A stretch of 60,000 nt of DNA from Diphasiastrum complanatum (GCA_029204225.1 CM055093.1:21586823-21646822); one strand, 5' to 3'; positions 43,528 through 55,342 are shown, counted from the stretch's first letter. Translations and numbers: made by a program. The notes: generated from the letters alone by a model not told the origin.

Positions 43528-44030
43528 TGTTGGGGGTATTCCCAACAAAGTGTAAATAAATAAAATCATCCAATAAAATGTGTTGCGAGGGCATGGCGTC
43601 CTGCGTGTATAAGCCCATGGCCCAATGAGCACGCAAGTGAAGTTATAAATAAAATAATAGAGTTGGGCCCTTTGTAATTAAAATAAAACTTGCGGCCCAA
43701 AGTCAATTCTAAACTTAGAGTTTACTTTTTAGAGTTGGGTCCAATTTTTAGATTTCTAATGTACTTTTTGTGGACCCTTGGATCAAGTTGGGTCCAAGAT
43801 GAATGGATGGGATCAATGTGAATATTAGCCAATAAAATTGAGGGGCAATGGCCTTTCCCATTTTATACAAAGACACCATTTGTACACTATTTTCATGCTT
43901 AATAGAGAGGAGGAGACTATACCATTTTGAGAGCTCAAGCATCCTCATTTGTTAATCAATCTTGCTTATGCTATTGTTGTGATTGCTTGTTATTTTCGTT
44001 TCCCATGCTTTTTGGTTATGCTAGTTAAGG
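43528..44030 (+). repeat. LTR-C, copy 2
   Basis: TGTTGGGGGTATTCCCAAC start, then the same order as copy 1: CATGGCGTCCTGCGTGTATAAG, CCCAATGAGCACGCAAGTG and the TATA-like ATTTTATACAAAG at about 43860. It continues past copy 1's end into ATGCTTAATAGAGAGGAGGAG. The right end is approximate. With copy 1 it could bracket 38.9-44.0 kb, but the interior mixes two gag lineages. Confidence 0.7.
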
Positions 44031-44075
44031 TTTTTCCATAAGCAATGACATTGAGCATTTGAGCTAACTTCCATC

Positions 44076-44131
44076 TCATCTCTCTCTCTTTCTCTCTTCT
44101 CTTCTCTCTTCCTCTCCTTTTCTATCCCTTT
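44076..44131. repeat. CT-rich simple sequence
   Basis: A pyrimidine run dominated by CTCT, TTCTCT and CCTT. Low complexity; no further structure seen. Confidence 0.7.
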
Positions 44132-44261
44132 CCTTCACCCAAATCATGATGGATGTTAGTGTAGAGGAGTAGAGTTAAGGGAGAGTAGTGTTAGTGGTGA
44201 ATAGAATTAGGGAGGAAGTAGGAAACTAACTAAAATTACCATCTATACATAGTTAGGTACG

Positions 44262-44609
44262 TATTAAATTTGATTTTAGTTCTAAGAAGTAATAACAAGT
44301 TTTTCTCAAGATCTTGACCCCTAATTAGAGTGGATCCAATGACCTATTAGGTTGGATATTAGGGTTACGTTATGATGAATTCAGAGAAGTCCTAAAATGC
44401 TGAGATCCGAGCTACTTATGTATAAATATCACCGTAGATCTAGTTGTGTTTCTTTAGAAGGGCTAGGATTTCAATCCTTCTCTCAATGAAGTAGCCAATG
44501 GAAGCAAAGGGGCCTCCCTGAGAAGAAAAAAGCACCTCTTGTACTCCATTTGACATGCTAATTGAGAGGAGGAAACTCTACCACTTTGAGTATCCAAGCA
44601 TCCTCATGT
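44262..44609. repeat. LTR-C-like fragment adjoining the P1-H3L second copy
   Basis: Matches 19836-20070: TTGATTTTAGTTCTAAGAAG, TTGTGTTTCTTTAGAAGGGC, AAGCACCTCTTGTACTCC. It ends at AGCATCCTCATG, exactly where homology to P1-A begins (TCATCAGCTTGAATAAG). The junction marks the truncated left end of the second gene-block copy. Confidence 0.7.
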
Positions 44610-44612
44610 TCA

Positions 44613-45633
44613 TCAGCTTGAATAAGTGCAGCAGTATGTTTCATGACCAGCAACAATAGTCGTCGAAGTAGTGGATGGATTAGTTTCCAAAGACTGTGAC
44701 ACATATTTGCTCCGGATTCTTAGAAATTCTTCCTCACTGGGCAAATTTGCCTGGTATGCCCTGCTTTCAGACATGATTGATTGCGGGGCTTCAGTCTCGT
44801 CCACCCACTCATCTCCGGCTTTGTAATCAATAGAAGCACATAGATCATCATCACCCTCGAGATCTATGAAATCCCTGAATTCTTTGATGAAATTAGACAA
44901 AATTGATAATATTTCGTCGTCCCTCAGACCAAGAACATCTCCAACATCATTCAGAGAGAGGTATGCGACATTATTCATGTAATACACTGGCAAACCGAGG
45001 ACAGTCTTGGCTTTGTCATATGGATTCACGTCAGATAAGGAAAAAATGGACAATGCACGAGACTCAGTTGGGTCGTACATTGCTGTCAATCTTGCCTCCT
45101 CGTCAACACCCAAGACATCATCAACAATAGCTGACTCTGATATCACAGAATCAGTTGATGATGAGGCACCCTCAATGCTGAGCTCTGAAGTTTCTGCCTC
45201 TTCAAGAACAAGAGCAGAAACGTAAAACACAAAGCCCATGCCCTCCTACAAAAGACGACATGATCGATTGTGCTGGTCACAATGGACCACACATTTAAAA
45301 TCACTCACTATTTTCGTGAATCGTCAGTTGTGGGCTTGCTTTGAAGATGGTTGGGCAAGTATCAAGTCATGGAAATGGATAAAAAAAAAGATTATCCATT
45401 ATCAACATAGACTGATTCAGACTATCATAATACTCTTCATACAAGGTTGGAAAATAGGATTTATGTTCTGATCTAAACCTCTCGATATCAAAAGACATAT
45501 TGAAATACGTCTTATAGTGACCTATGTAGTTACCAACACCGGATTCAACGAGGAAGGCGTGCAATGCAGAATCAAAAGTATTAGAAGATGAGGCGGCCAT
45601 CTCGAAAGTATGAACAATAGGGCCGAGTATCAC
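44613..45633 (-). pseudogene. P1-B: second copy of P1, 3'-truncated
   Basis: Closely similar to P1-A exon 1 over its whole length. Shared segments include GNYIGHYKTYFNMSFDIE and the SLNDVGDVLGL segment. TGA and TAG stops fall after QAHN and in RLL-stop-EGMGF (about 45330 and 45245). The site that is a TGA in P1-A is read through here (MDNLFF), so that stop is private to copy A. The exon ends in the fused LTR-C-like fragment; the intron and exon 2 are gone. Confidence 0.7.
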
Positions 45634-45965
45634 TGCGATGCAGGATGGCAGAGAGTTAGATGACTATCAGGTAGTCCTCGCGTGATGGCGATATTGGTGA
45701 ATGACCGGATATCGGAACAACGCGAGGGATCCAAGATCGTCTAGAATCTGAAGTAGATTCTCATGTGGTAGTGATACTGCAAAGAACTAGTAGTGTTGAT
45801 ACACCAAGACCTACAAGGAGTGAAAATCGAAAACTTAGCGAAAGGTTTTAACTGATCAAACAACATTTATATAGCTAAAACCAATAAAATCCAAGACGTA
45901 CACACATCCATCCAAAAATGGATCAGATCTATGACGCACAATGTACCGTCCACATGTTCAAGGCC

Positions 45966-46262
45966 ACACGTGCTACACGTCAATCTGCCATTCGGCCATG
46001 TGCCCACACGTGCGAGAATACACGTCATTGCACAATTCGACCACGTGGCCACATGTGCAATTCCCACACGTGTTGCTCTATATGTGCAGTTTCACACGAG
46101 CAGATACAGACCTGTAGTTCCACATGTCAAGTACTGATTGGGCCACGTGCCCACACTTGTGAGCTAATACGTACGAGAATACGTGTCATTGTACCATTCG
46201 GCCACATGTCCACACGTGTTGCTCCAGACGTGTAGTTTCACACGTGCGTATACAAATGTGTA
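45966..46262. promoter_or_regulatory. P1-B / H3L-B divergent promoter, CACGTG array, TATA box lost
   Basis: Homologous to the array in copy A; seven perfect CACGTG remain. After CACATGGGAACA (about 46310) copy B goes straight to TTTTTGTGTAATTTG. Copy A has about 40 bp more there, including CCTATATAAG, so copy B has lost the H3L TATA box and start region. The leader repeats (GCCATCACGCGAG type) persist at about 46378-46560. Confidence 0.6.
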
Positions 46263-46626
46263 GTTCCACACGTCAGTTACTGATTGGGCCATGTGTCGCA
46301 AGTATTCACACATGGGAACAATTTTTGTGTAATTTGCTTTCATCTTTGATTGCTTCCATATGACTTGCATACTTGATATCACCATCATGCGAGTGACTTC
46401 ATCCCCAGGCCTGTTCCTGATACCCTCTCGCGTCATAGCGATATCAGCGTGAATGTGCCCAGTATCACCATCACGCGAGTGCCTTCCTCTCCCCGCCTGA
46501 CTCTGCTACTCTCTCGCGTCGTAGCGATATCATTCTCAGAGTTCCCAGTATCGCCATCATGTGCGAGAATCTAACTTTCTCTGCTGCTATAGCTCTGTCC
46601 TTGCGTGATATAGATATCCGGTCTCA

Positions 46627-47425
46627 ATGGGTCGGACGAAGCAAACCGCTAGTCTTACCAGCTTTGTTCAACGTCCTGTCCGTAGACTTTTGAACCCGTA
46701 CGTCCGCAAAGATGCAGAAGATGCAAAGACGCCATCCATGGTTGAGGGACATCATGGCATTGCAGAGGAGCACCAAATTTCTGATCCCGAAAGCAGTCTT
46801 CTACCGGGCTGTGAAGGAGGTTACACAAGATATGACCACTCATCTGCCCTATGTAGTAAGGTGGAATATCACTACATTGGAGGCACTCCATACTACATAT
46901 GAGGACTTCTAGACAAAAATGTTTGTGGATTCAATGTTGTTCTCGATACATGCCAAGAGGGTGACACTGATGCCCAAGGACATGCTTCTTGTCATGAGGC
47001 TTCGAAACACCTATGATAGCATTTTTAAGTCTGGCTTCACACAGAGGCAAGTTCCTCTTGAAAGGGGGCCTGTCCCACCCCAAAAAAAGAGAAAGTAAGC
47101 ACATCCCAAGCGTTCGCAACCCAAGCCCAGGTCTCCCAGCTCTTCACCCTCGTCTCCCCCCAGTAGAAAAGATCTGGCTAGCACATCTACAATTCCATGG
47201 GTTGAGAGTCCTCCCCTAATCCCTGATCTTCAAATGCACAATCCCCCTTCTATACATGCAGATGACCTAAATACAGTGGTGGACCTGATTATTTCTAATG
47301 TTGATGCAACTGATAATGAGACAATATTGCTTTGTGGTCTACGGCTTCCGAAAGCCATTGCAAAGCTAAAAGAAGATGAGCAATAGAGTTTGAAACAAAA
47401 TGTAGATAAATCGGTATCAAAATAA
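46627..47425 (+). pseudogene. H3L-B: second CENH3-like histone H3 copy
   Basis: Begins MGRTKQTASLTSFVQRPVRR (Ala2 changed to Gly, Arg8 to Ser). A net 1 nt indel in the linker moves the frame. The fold reads WLRDIMALQRSTKFLIPK, FYRAVKEVTQDMTTHLPYVV, RWNITTLEALHTTYEDF, then TAG (46910-46912), FVDSMLFSIHAKRVTLMPKD and the same C-terminal extension to 47425, with extra stops at 47096 and 47384. Where copy A has TAG at 27299 this copy has CAG (Gln). The stop after YEDF is shared by both, so the common source already carried it or it was tolerated. Confidence 0.8.
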
Positions 47426-47743
47426 AAAACCAAATTTGAAATAAATGTGGCGGTCTTTCGTAAATCATATATGTTACTCTAACAATAGTTAGATCAAAAT
47501 AGACTTACTTTAACCACAAGTGTTAGGTCCCGGGCACTCAGGAAACTCACGAGCAGCAATTACGGTCCAATCACAAGTCCCTGCCCGGCGGGAGTTTTGA
47601 ACAGTATAAAAATATGACCGAAAAGTTCCAAAAAAAAAAATCGACCGACAAACAATGTTACAATCTTTCACAGGTGTAAATATATAACTAGGCCAAGTGT
47701 ATGTCGAATAGTTGAAAAGTCAAAAACAACATCTTGACAAAAG

Positions 47744-48128
47744 GCCCTTTTGGTGTTCAAAACTCCTCTAATGGCAATTTTCTTACAGGGATTATTTACC
47801 AATCCAAATTACAAAACACAATCACATTTATCTACACACGTGTCACATTTTCTTCCCCCTTAGATTTTTTTGTGGCCCAAAAAAATTCATCAGCTAAGGC
47901 ACCAAAAACTCCTTTGACACAAGTAAATGCTAGGTTGCTACCCTTTTGATTACACTAGCTTAAAGTATTACTTCGTTAAAGTGCCTGAACCTAATGGAAA
48001 ATCCATTAATTTGGATCCGGGTACTCTTTTACGATATACGATACACTTGTTAAATATAGAACTACCTCCAAATAGTTTGACCTTTATTCCATTTATTCAC
48101 TTTAACAAGTATCTCAAAAGCTTTAGTC
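47744..48128 (+). pseudogene. Candidate 5' part of the RT gene interrupted by chain 2
   Basis: Continues directly from the H3L-B flank. The frame from about 47880 to 48128 is protein-like: YPFDYTSLKYYFVKVPEPNG, LDPGTLLRYTIHLLNIELPP and FIPFIHFNKYLKSFS. It stops at LTR-A (48129). The sequence that emerges at the far side of the copia chain (57786: LNINDVASKLYDSW) could continue it. That joining is inference, since no target duplication is clear. Confidence 0.4.
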
Positions 48129-48899
48129 TGATGAGGATCAGGATTCGCTATTTGGATTTCGCAGTCACAAAGCTTTCGCGAATGAACCACGATCCTCTTG
48201 CGACTCGGATGGAGTTCAGATGTGATTGTTGGACACTGCCAGCTGAATCACTCCTACAATCCTCCAGAATGTAGTCAGGCTCTGCTGATCTACGTTTATA
48301 AAATTAATGCAGCATTCAACATAGTTTCAACCAAGGTGCCGAATTAAGAAAATGAACAAAAAAAACTCAAACACACGATTAACAACAGAATTGGATACGA
48401 GATCAGACACAACAAGAGCAATTATCTATATTGAACTTCCTCTGCTTTCTTCAAGCACTGCATGCAAATCCACGTAGTGCGTTGGCCTGGGAGAAACACG
48501 GTTCTCTCACAGTAATCGTCTCGCTTTACTAGCAAACAGTCGGATCTCTATGGATCCTGATCACAGAGATTGTCTCGCACGCAGGTGGACCTGTTGTCTA
48601 TATTTCTTCTTGATTGCTTACTAGCATCAGACTACTACATTACACTGTATGTGTATTCCATTGATCTATATGTCAAGTATCATCCAGTAAGTATGGTCGC
48701 TCTATGTGAGTCTAAGATTAGAGTGATTAAACATCTACAACTAATAAGGGAATCACAAGAGTGGCAGATTAGCCACGACCTAAAATGTATTTGATGACGT
48801 CATATCATCAGATCAGATATCTGTACTTCTGGGTACTTGTATGATCTTTCTGGTACTCTTTGGAGCATGGAGGGCAGGAGAAGGTTTCATTTCCGTTGT
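48129..48899 (-). repeat. LTR-A, copy 2
   Basis: TGATGAGGATCAGG start; homologous to 34694-35470 throughout. There is no primer site on its left, so it is the 3' LTR of the minus-strand alpha element to its right. Its right end has changed (TTCCGTTGT where copy 1 has TTCCATCA). Confidence 0.75.
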
Positions 48900-49526
48900 T
48901 GGTTTCATTTTGGTCATTTGCCTTCTCTCGTACTTGACCGCAAAAGATTTTCTTTCATGAATCTTTCATGTTTGCGAACCATTTGTCTTCGTCTGCTTTG
49001 ACTTTTGTGTTCGCGAACCATTCGTCTTCGTTTCCTTAGACTTTCATGTTCACAAAACTTTTCGTGCTTCGTGTCTCCAGATCTTCAAGTTCGTGAATGT
49101 CTTCGTTGGGATGTGGGCTAAAAGCTAACAAGGCTTTGTGATTAGAAATGTTTTGTTTCTTCAGCTCCCTCTCAAAGCAGGATAGCTTTACGATCTTGAG
49201 ACTGCTCCTTTGTCTCTCAAAGAGTCCTTTGTCCAGGGCTTTAGTGAAGATGTCAGCAACCATGTCTCTCGTCCTGATCAAGGTCGTCTACAACATCTTC
49301 TTCTCAATTAGATCCCTGATCAAGTGGTACTTGATCATAATGTGCTTCATTCTGGAATGGAACACGAGATCTTTTGTCAAGTGTATTGCAGAGGTGTTGT
49401 CCATCTGCAAGACCAGGGGCTCATTCCTTGTTTCGTCCAATTTGTCCAAGAACTAACTTAGCCAGATTATTTCGTTGCCCATATGTGCTGCTGCAACGTA
49501 TTCTGCTTCGCAGGATGATTGGGCTA
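48900..49526 (-). pseudogene. Alpha copia RNase H C-terminal part
   Basis: The minus strand reads TRDMVADIFTKALDKGLFER and upstream RNase H sequence matching C1 (28570-28940). The 3' region has the usual TTCGCGAACCATTCGTC repeats. It ends at GGGCTACAACAG, where orientation flips. Confidence 0.75.
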
Positions 49527-50107
49527 CAACAGTCTGTTTCTTCTAAAGTAAAGACAAACATCTCAAAACCTTTCAAGATCATGGATCTGGGAGAAGCCAG
49601 GTGTTACCTAGGCTTGCAAATTGAAAGGGACTACGAGAAAGGTAAGTTATACCTTCACCAGTCCAGATACACCTAGAAGATCCTAGAGGACTTTGGGATA
49701 CTGAACTACAAAGGAGCGAACACTCCAATGCTCGCAGGGACAGTGCTGACGAATGATGACTGTACAAAGACTGAGGAAGAGAGAGAACAGATGTAGCTCA
49801 CACCTTACAGGACACTGATAGGATCACTGATGTACCTTGTTGACAATACATGTCCTGATATTGCTTATGCAGTATTCAGGATGAGCCAATTCTGCACTAA
49901 TCCAGGCTCGACACATCAGAAGATTGCAAAACAAATTTTGCAATATCTTCAATTAACAAGGGATCATGGCTTGTGTTATTGTCGTAGTGCAGGTTTCAGG
50001 ACACTTTTCTACAACGACGCTAGCTGGGCATCTCTCAAGGACGATTGTAAAAGCGTCTAGGGAGGATGCACCATCGCATCGGGAGCAGCAGTTCTCTGGG
50101 TAGCTGC
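49527..50107 (+). pseudogene. Inverted alpha RT/RNase H segment
   Basis: The plus strand reads IMDLGEARCYLGLQIERDYE, LHQSRYT, PDIAYAVFRMSQFCTNPG and LFYNDASWASLKDDCKSV. That is the alpha RT thumb and RNase H start, opposite in direction to the alpha sequence on both sides. In C1 the same region (about 28940-29500) lies in line with its neighbours. The left breakpoint is at GGGCTACAACAG, the right one at GGTAGCTGCACACTCC. A simple in-place inversion of about 580 bp explains it. Confidence 0.75.
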
Positions 50108-51228
50108 ACACTCCTGCAAAGTATCATAGTGTCGTCCACATACACAGCCACAATGATTATCTACTACAGTGGTGTGTAGGATGCAATTCTTCTGTGAATG
50201 ATATCACGATCATTGCAGAAGTCAGTGAAGCGATTCGAGATATATTCGCCACCTCGATCTATTCTGATCTATTTCACTTTGATGCCTGTGCATCTTTCTG
50301 TCCAATTCACATATTCCTGTGAATTTATCAAGTGCTTTTGATTTATTCTGAATGAAATACACTCTGGCAAATTTGCTATGATCATCAATGAAGGTTATGT
50401 AATACTTTGGACCTCCTACTGAGATCACGTTGAATGGTCCGTAGATGTCAGAGTGCACTAGCTCCATAATCTTTGTCGTTCTGTAGGAGTCTTTGATGAA
50501 TAGTGTGCGTGACATCTTGCCCTTCAAACATGCATCATAGGTGGTCAAACTGGTTGCATTCGAGATGTTGACCCCTGTTAGTGCTCCATGATTGCTTGTT
50601 TGGTAAAGTGCCATTGAGTTCATGTGGCAAAGTCTTCTGTGCCACAGAGTGTCTGGTGAGTCATCATGAGTCTGATGCACCTGATCTGTAGGTAGTGTAC
50701 CTTCAGATAATATAGGTTCCCTTTCCTTCTGCCTTGTGCGTTGAGAGTACTAGTACTAGCATCAATCATGTTGCATGCTTCGTCAAAAAATGTCACACGC
50801 ATCCCTGCATCTGCTATTCTCTGCCATTGGTGTTGAGGCATAGTGAACCAATACTGTTCACTTGATGTCTAGATCCATCTCCAAGAACTATGAATCTTGA
50901 GGGATCTGCACTTCTGAAATCAAACATGATTTGTCTTGATGTCATGAAGTGTGAGGTGGCTCCTGAATCTAGGTTCATCTCATGTGTGTCAGATGTTGAT
51001 GTTGCACACACGTCTTCATAGATATAGGCGAACAATTTTTGTTTGCTCTTTCTTTGCCCATTTTTGAGCTCTCGGGCTCCTCGACATAGGATGAACTATT
51101 GTTGTTCTCCTGTCTGTTCTGTGCTGACTTGTTTCTTGGTTTTGGTGGCAATCCATGGCTCCATAACCCTTCTTGTGGCAATGGATACACTCAATCTTGG
51201 GATTGAGCCAGCAGGTATCTATTGTATG
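50108..51228 (-). pseudogene. Third copia lineage (delta): integrase, protease and zinc knuckle remnant
   Basis: From right to left: a knuckle CIHCHKKGYGAMDC (His changed to Tyr, about 51185), protease MNLDSGATSHFMTSRQ, GAG-pre-integrase LWHRRLCHMNSMALY, integrase YYITFIDDHSKFARVYFIQN and DRGGEYISNRFTDFC. It then jumps to an alpha YVDD box at about 50135-50170, so the integrase C-terminus and RT fingers are deleted. The sequence differs clearly from beta integrase. Gag before the knuckle is missing at the LTR-B junction (51229). Confidence 0.75.
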
Positions 51229-51758
51229 TGTCGCAAAGGCGACACTATTTCGTGTTCGTCTTCTCCTTCTCTTTTTGCGAACAATTTTCTTTCTTTGAAT
51301 TATCTTTTCGTGTGAAAGTCCTTAGAGGATCCCAGACACTCGACTCTTATCACAGAACATATTTTATTCTAGCAATCAAGACACACATCACAAGACAAAG
51401 AGATACACGAAAATAGAACGACCATATTGTTAGTTTGGTTTTGGAGCAAGATCGCCAGTGTCTCGCTCGTTGGCGGATTGACACTCTACTCTTACCCTAT
51501 GTTCTGCTCATTGGCAGACTTTCAAGAACAGCTATGGTGCCTTTACTTTCTTACTCTATTCGCTACGTCTCTCTCTGTCTCTTGCAAATTTTTCTATATT
51601 CTCATCTTTCTCTATCGTTATGATCCAGAGAGGATCGTTTATACCTCCACTATGTGGAGTTTACAAGATAGCTAAACATCGAATTACCAGACTAGTTAGT
51701 CTTCATCGTTGATAATCATTTCAGCTGGGCGTGAAGCCCGTTGACCTGCCAGCTGGCA
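51229..51758 (-). repeat. LTR-B, copy 2 (beta1 3' LTR)
   Basis: Starts TGTCGCAAAGGCGACA, a small palindrome, and ends CCAGCTGGCA. Homologous to copies 1 and 3. The palindrome TGCCAGCTGGCA lies at its right end. Confidence 0.8.
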
Positions 51759-51989
51759 GCGGGAAAGATATTTTTTCATTTGATTCGTAATCTCTCGTTT
51801 GCTTTCGTTCTTTTCGTTTCTTTTCATAGTTTTTGTTTTGCGTTCCTTTTGTAGTTTGAGGTCCGAGAGGTGTGTTTGCGATTCGCGAATGATTCGCAAA
51901 TTGTTTGTGCTTTGAGTCAAAGACATGTTGACTGTCGCGAATTGTTCTCGTTCGACCTTCGTGTCTTGTTCGTGCTACGACAAAGGTGC

Positions 51990-53200
51990 GAGAGTTCACC
52001 ATTTCTGACACTCCCTCTTGAACCTTGTAGCTTTGTTCGTTCAATCCAATTGCCTCTCTTTGCTTGGTAAAGAGTGGCTTGTCGAGCGGTTTCGTGAGGA
52101 GATCTGCAATCATACTTTTTGATTTTATGAACTGGACCTGAAGCTCTCCTTTCGAGATCAAATCTCGAATGTGATGGTACTTCAGGGGAATGTGCTTCGT
52201 CTTTGAATGGAAGACAGGATACTGGGACAGATAGATGGCACTCTGGGAGTCCATCATCATCGTGCTTGGCCCCTCTTGTGGTATCCCGATTGCCTCCAAC
52301 ATCATTTGTAGCCACACTACCTCATTTGCCACTTTCGAGGCTGCGACATACTCAGCCTCGCAAGAGGATTGAGCTACCAAGGTTTGTTTTTTGCATATCC
52401 AGCTAATTGCAGCTCCGCACGCTATTGTACATCCTCCCGGTAATGGACTTGATGTCATCTTTGCAGCTTGCCCAGCTCGCATCACTTTAGTGATGCAACT
52501 CGAATCCTTTCTCTTCGTTTCTAGCTCTGTAAGTGAATCCAATATTCTGGGTACCCTTTAGATATTGTAGGATTCGTTTGGCCATTTTCCAATGTGCTAG
52601 ACTAAGATTGGAACAGAATTGGCTCAATGCGTAAACAGAGGAGGCCAGATCAGGTCTGGTACAAATTGTTAAGTACATCAGACTATTGGTCATCTTCTGT
52701 TCTTCCTCTTCTGTTTTTGGGCAATCATGTTTCGTGAGCTTGGCTCCAGCTATCATTGGTGTGGCTTTCTCTTTACAGTCCATCATGTGATACTGCTTCA
52801 GCACTTTTTTGGCGTATTCTGACTGACTCAAGTGCATTTTGCCATTCGTTCTATCTCTCCTGATTTCCAGTCCTAGGCATTTTCTTGCTTCTCCAAGATC
52901 TGTGATTTTGTAGTTTTCAAAAATTTGACTCTTCGTGTCTTTGATCAACATCAAAGAATTTACTATCATCAGCAATCATCCACAAAAATGTTCAGTATCA
53001 CAAAATCTTTTCCTACTCTTTTGATGTAGACATTACAGTCTGGTTGAGTAGGATTGAAGTCTAGAGACTTGAGAAGACCATCAAGCTTTTTGTACCAGGC
53101 TCGTGATGCCTGTTTTAGACCATAGATGCATCTCTACAATTGACAGACATATTGTTTGTTGTCGGGATCTTCATAACCTTTAGGTTGCTTCATGAAAATT
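51990..53200 (-). pseudogene. Beta1 copia reverse transcriptase and RNase H
   Basis: From right to left: HQIDVKTAFLHEDL, RCIYGLKQASRAWYKKLDG, an FVDD box (about 52976-52987) followed at once by stops, then LGLEIRRDRTNGKMHLSQSE, MYLTICTRPDLASSVYALSQ. RNase H has QSSCEAEYVAASK with both Glu kept, and KHIPLKYHHIRDLIS, ending ADLLTKPLDKPLF. Open for long stretches (52542-51721, 52975-52487). The tail runs through repeated TTCGCGAA-type words to the LTR. Confidence 0.85.
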
Positions 53201-53539
53201 TTCTCCTCTAGATCTTCGTGGAGAAAGGCTGTTTTCACGTCAATCTGGTGAATTTCCAGATTGTACTGTGTGGCGTATGCAAGGAGTAGCCTTATGCTTG
53301 CGAATATGTGTCGAAATAGACAACACCATATCTCTCCATGTAGCCCTTTGTGACAAGCCTTGTTTTGTAGCGGCCAATGGTACCATCTGATTTCAGCTTT
53401 TTCTTGTACACCACTTGCAGTCGATTATTTTCCTGTTTTATGGCAGTGGCTCTAATGTCCATGCCTTGTTTTGCCTCATCGACTCGATCTCCTCTGACAT
53501 TGTCTGTTTCCAGAATTCTCTCTCTCGACTCTGGATAGC

Positions 53540-55342
53540 TTCTTGGTATGTTGTTGGCTCTTCTGTAAAGCTGCAGTACTCAAACTACGTGTCTTTGTTC
53601 CATTGAAGATTGTCAAAACAGGGGTCTGGAGGTCTTCTTTGTCTTGTTGACCTTCGAGGTTCATTTCGTCGCTACTCGAACATTTCTTGTTCGTGGGGTC
53701 GATCCTCTGTTTCCTGCTGCTCTGGAGTCTGGGGTCCTGCATTCTGATTTGATGTTTGTAATCGATCTCCCTCTTGAATAGGCAGTAGTGTGAAGATCTC
53801 ATGGCCTCTTTCGTCTTTCAGTCCAAAGAATGTGGACTCGTCGAGCTATACATCTTTGTTCGAAACAACCTTCTTCAGGTTGGATCGTAGAGTCTGTACA
53901 CATGTATTCCATTTGAGTAGCTGACCATGATTGTTTAATCGGATTTATCGTCGAGCTTGGTTCTCTTTTCCTTTGGAATGTGCTTGTATGCTACACATCC
54001 AAACACTGTATGATAGATCAGGCTATCTACATGTCCACATTTTCTATGGTGTTTTATTCTCCAGCGCTGTCGTTGTAGATCCATTCTGTAGGTGTACAGC
54101 TGCAGCTATTGCCTCGACCCAGAATTGGCCTGGCAATTGAGCCTGTGCTATCATGCATCTGGCTCCTTCGACTAGCATTCTGTTTTTTCTTTCTACCACA
54201 CCGTTGTATTCTGGTGTATATGCAGGAGTGAACTGGTGTTCAATCCCATGTTCTTCACGGAATCTTGAGAATTCTGTGCTTTTGTATTCACCTCCATTGT
54301 CAGATCTAAGGATCTGTATCCTTTTTGAGGTGTGTCGTTTGGCGAATGCCACGAACTTCTTGAAAGAATCAAATACTTCATATTTCTTCTTCAAGTAGTA
54401 GATCGTGGTCATTCGGTTGTAATCATCTATGAACGTTAGAAAATATCTTGAACCTGAGAGTGAATCTATTTTCATCGATCCACACACATCAGAGTGGAGA
54501 AGCTCAAGAACTTCCTTGGCTCTTCTTCCTTCGTGTGTGAATGGATTCCGATGTTGCTTGTCTTTCTGACAAGCTTCGCAGAACTCAGCCTTGGGCCTTG
54601 ATATTTTGAGACCTGTGACAATGTCCTTGGTGCTCATGTCATACAAGCTCTGCATGTTTAGATGATACATTCTCCTATGCCAGAGCTGATCTTCGTTTTC
54701 TAAAGCATTTAACATGCTATCAGAGTTGCTGATTATTTTGGCCTGGTAGAGGTTTCCTTCTCTGCATCCGACCGTCAGCAACTTGTTTGTCGTCTTCTTG
54801 ATCATACGGCAAGTGTTGTCATCGAACAAAACTCGAATGCCTAGATCTGCCATCTTGGAGACAGATAGCAGATCCTTTCTAAGTGGGGGCACATAGAGTG
54901 CTCTTGGCAGCTCTGCTTTGCCTAACAGTGTTTGTAGCTGTAGAGAGCCAATGCCCTTGACATCGTGTCTACTTCCATTGCCTAGAATCACCGCTCTGTC
55001 ATTTTTGAGTTCGCAAAAGTTGATCAAGAACTTCTTGTTGCAGGTTATGTGAGATGTTGCTCCTGAATCGATGACCCCATTGTAGTCATGTTCGGAGTAT
55101 CTTGTCGAAGCTTCGTCGAGCATCGTGAAAGCTTCATCACCTCTTTCTACATCTGTAGATGACTCTGCAACGTTTGTCTTTTCAACTTTGTTTTTTCTTT
55201 TTGAGTTGAATCTGCAGTCGTATGCAGAATGCTCTTTCTTCTTGAAGTGCATGCAAGGTATTGCTGGATTGAACCAGCATTTGTTGGCCGTATGGCCTGG
55301 TTTGTGACAGTGATTGTTGATTCGAGGAGTTTGTCTTCTCAA
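53540..55342 (-). pseudogene. Beta1 copia knuckle-protease-integrase (432-codon frame plus broken C-terminus)
   Basis: 55342-54044 is one open frame. Knuckle HCHKPGHTANKC is followed by VIDSGATSHITCNKKFL (protease active site, intact), LWHRRMYHLNMQSLYDM and FCEACQKDKQHR (zinc ligands), then integrase FLTFIDDYNRM, LRSDNGGEYKST and NGVVERKNR. The full D-D-E set is present. The integrase C-terminus (54043-53540) is broken by frameshifts. C1 has the same protein with more damage. Confidence 0.88.

Noticed and set aside
38935-44030. One complete gypsy element bounded by two LTR-C copies
   Set aside because: The interior holds two different gag genes and a second LTR with its own primer site, so it is a composite and not one element.
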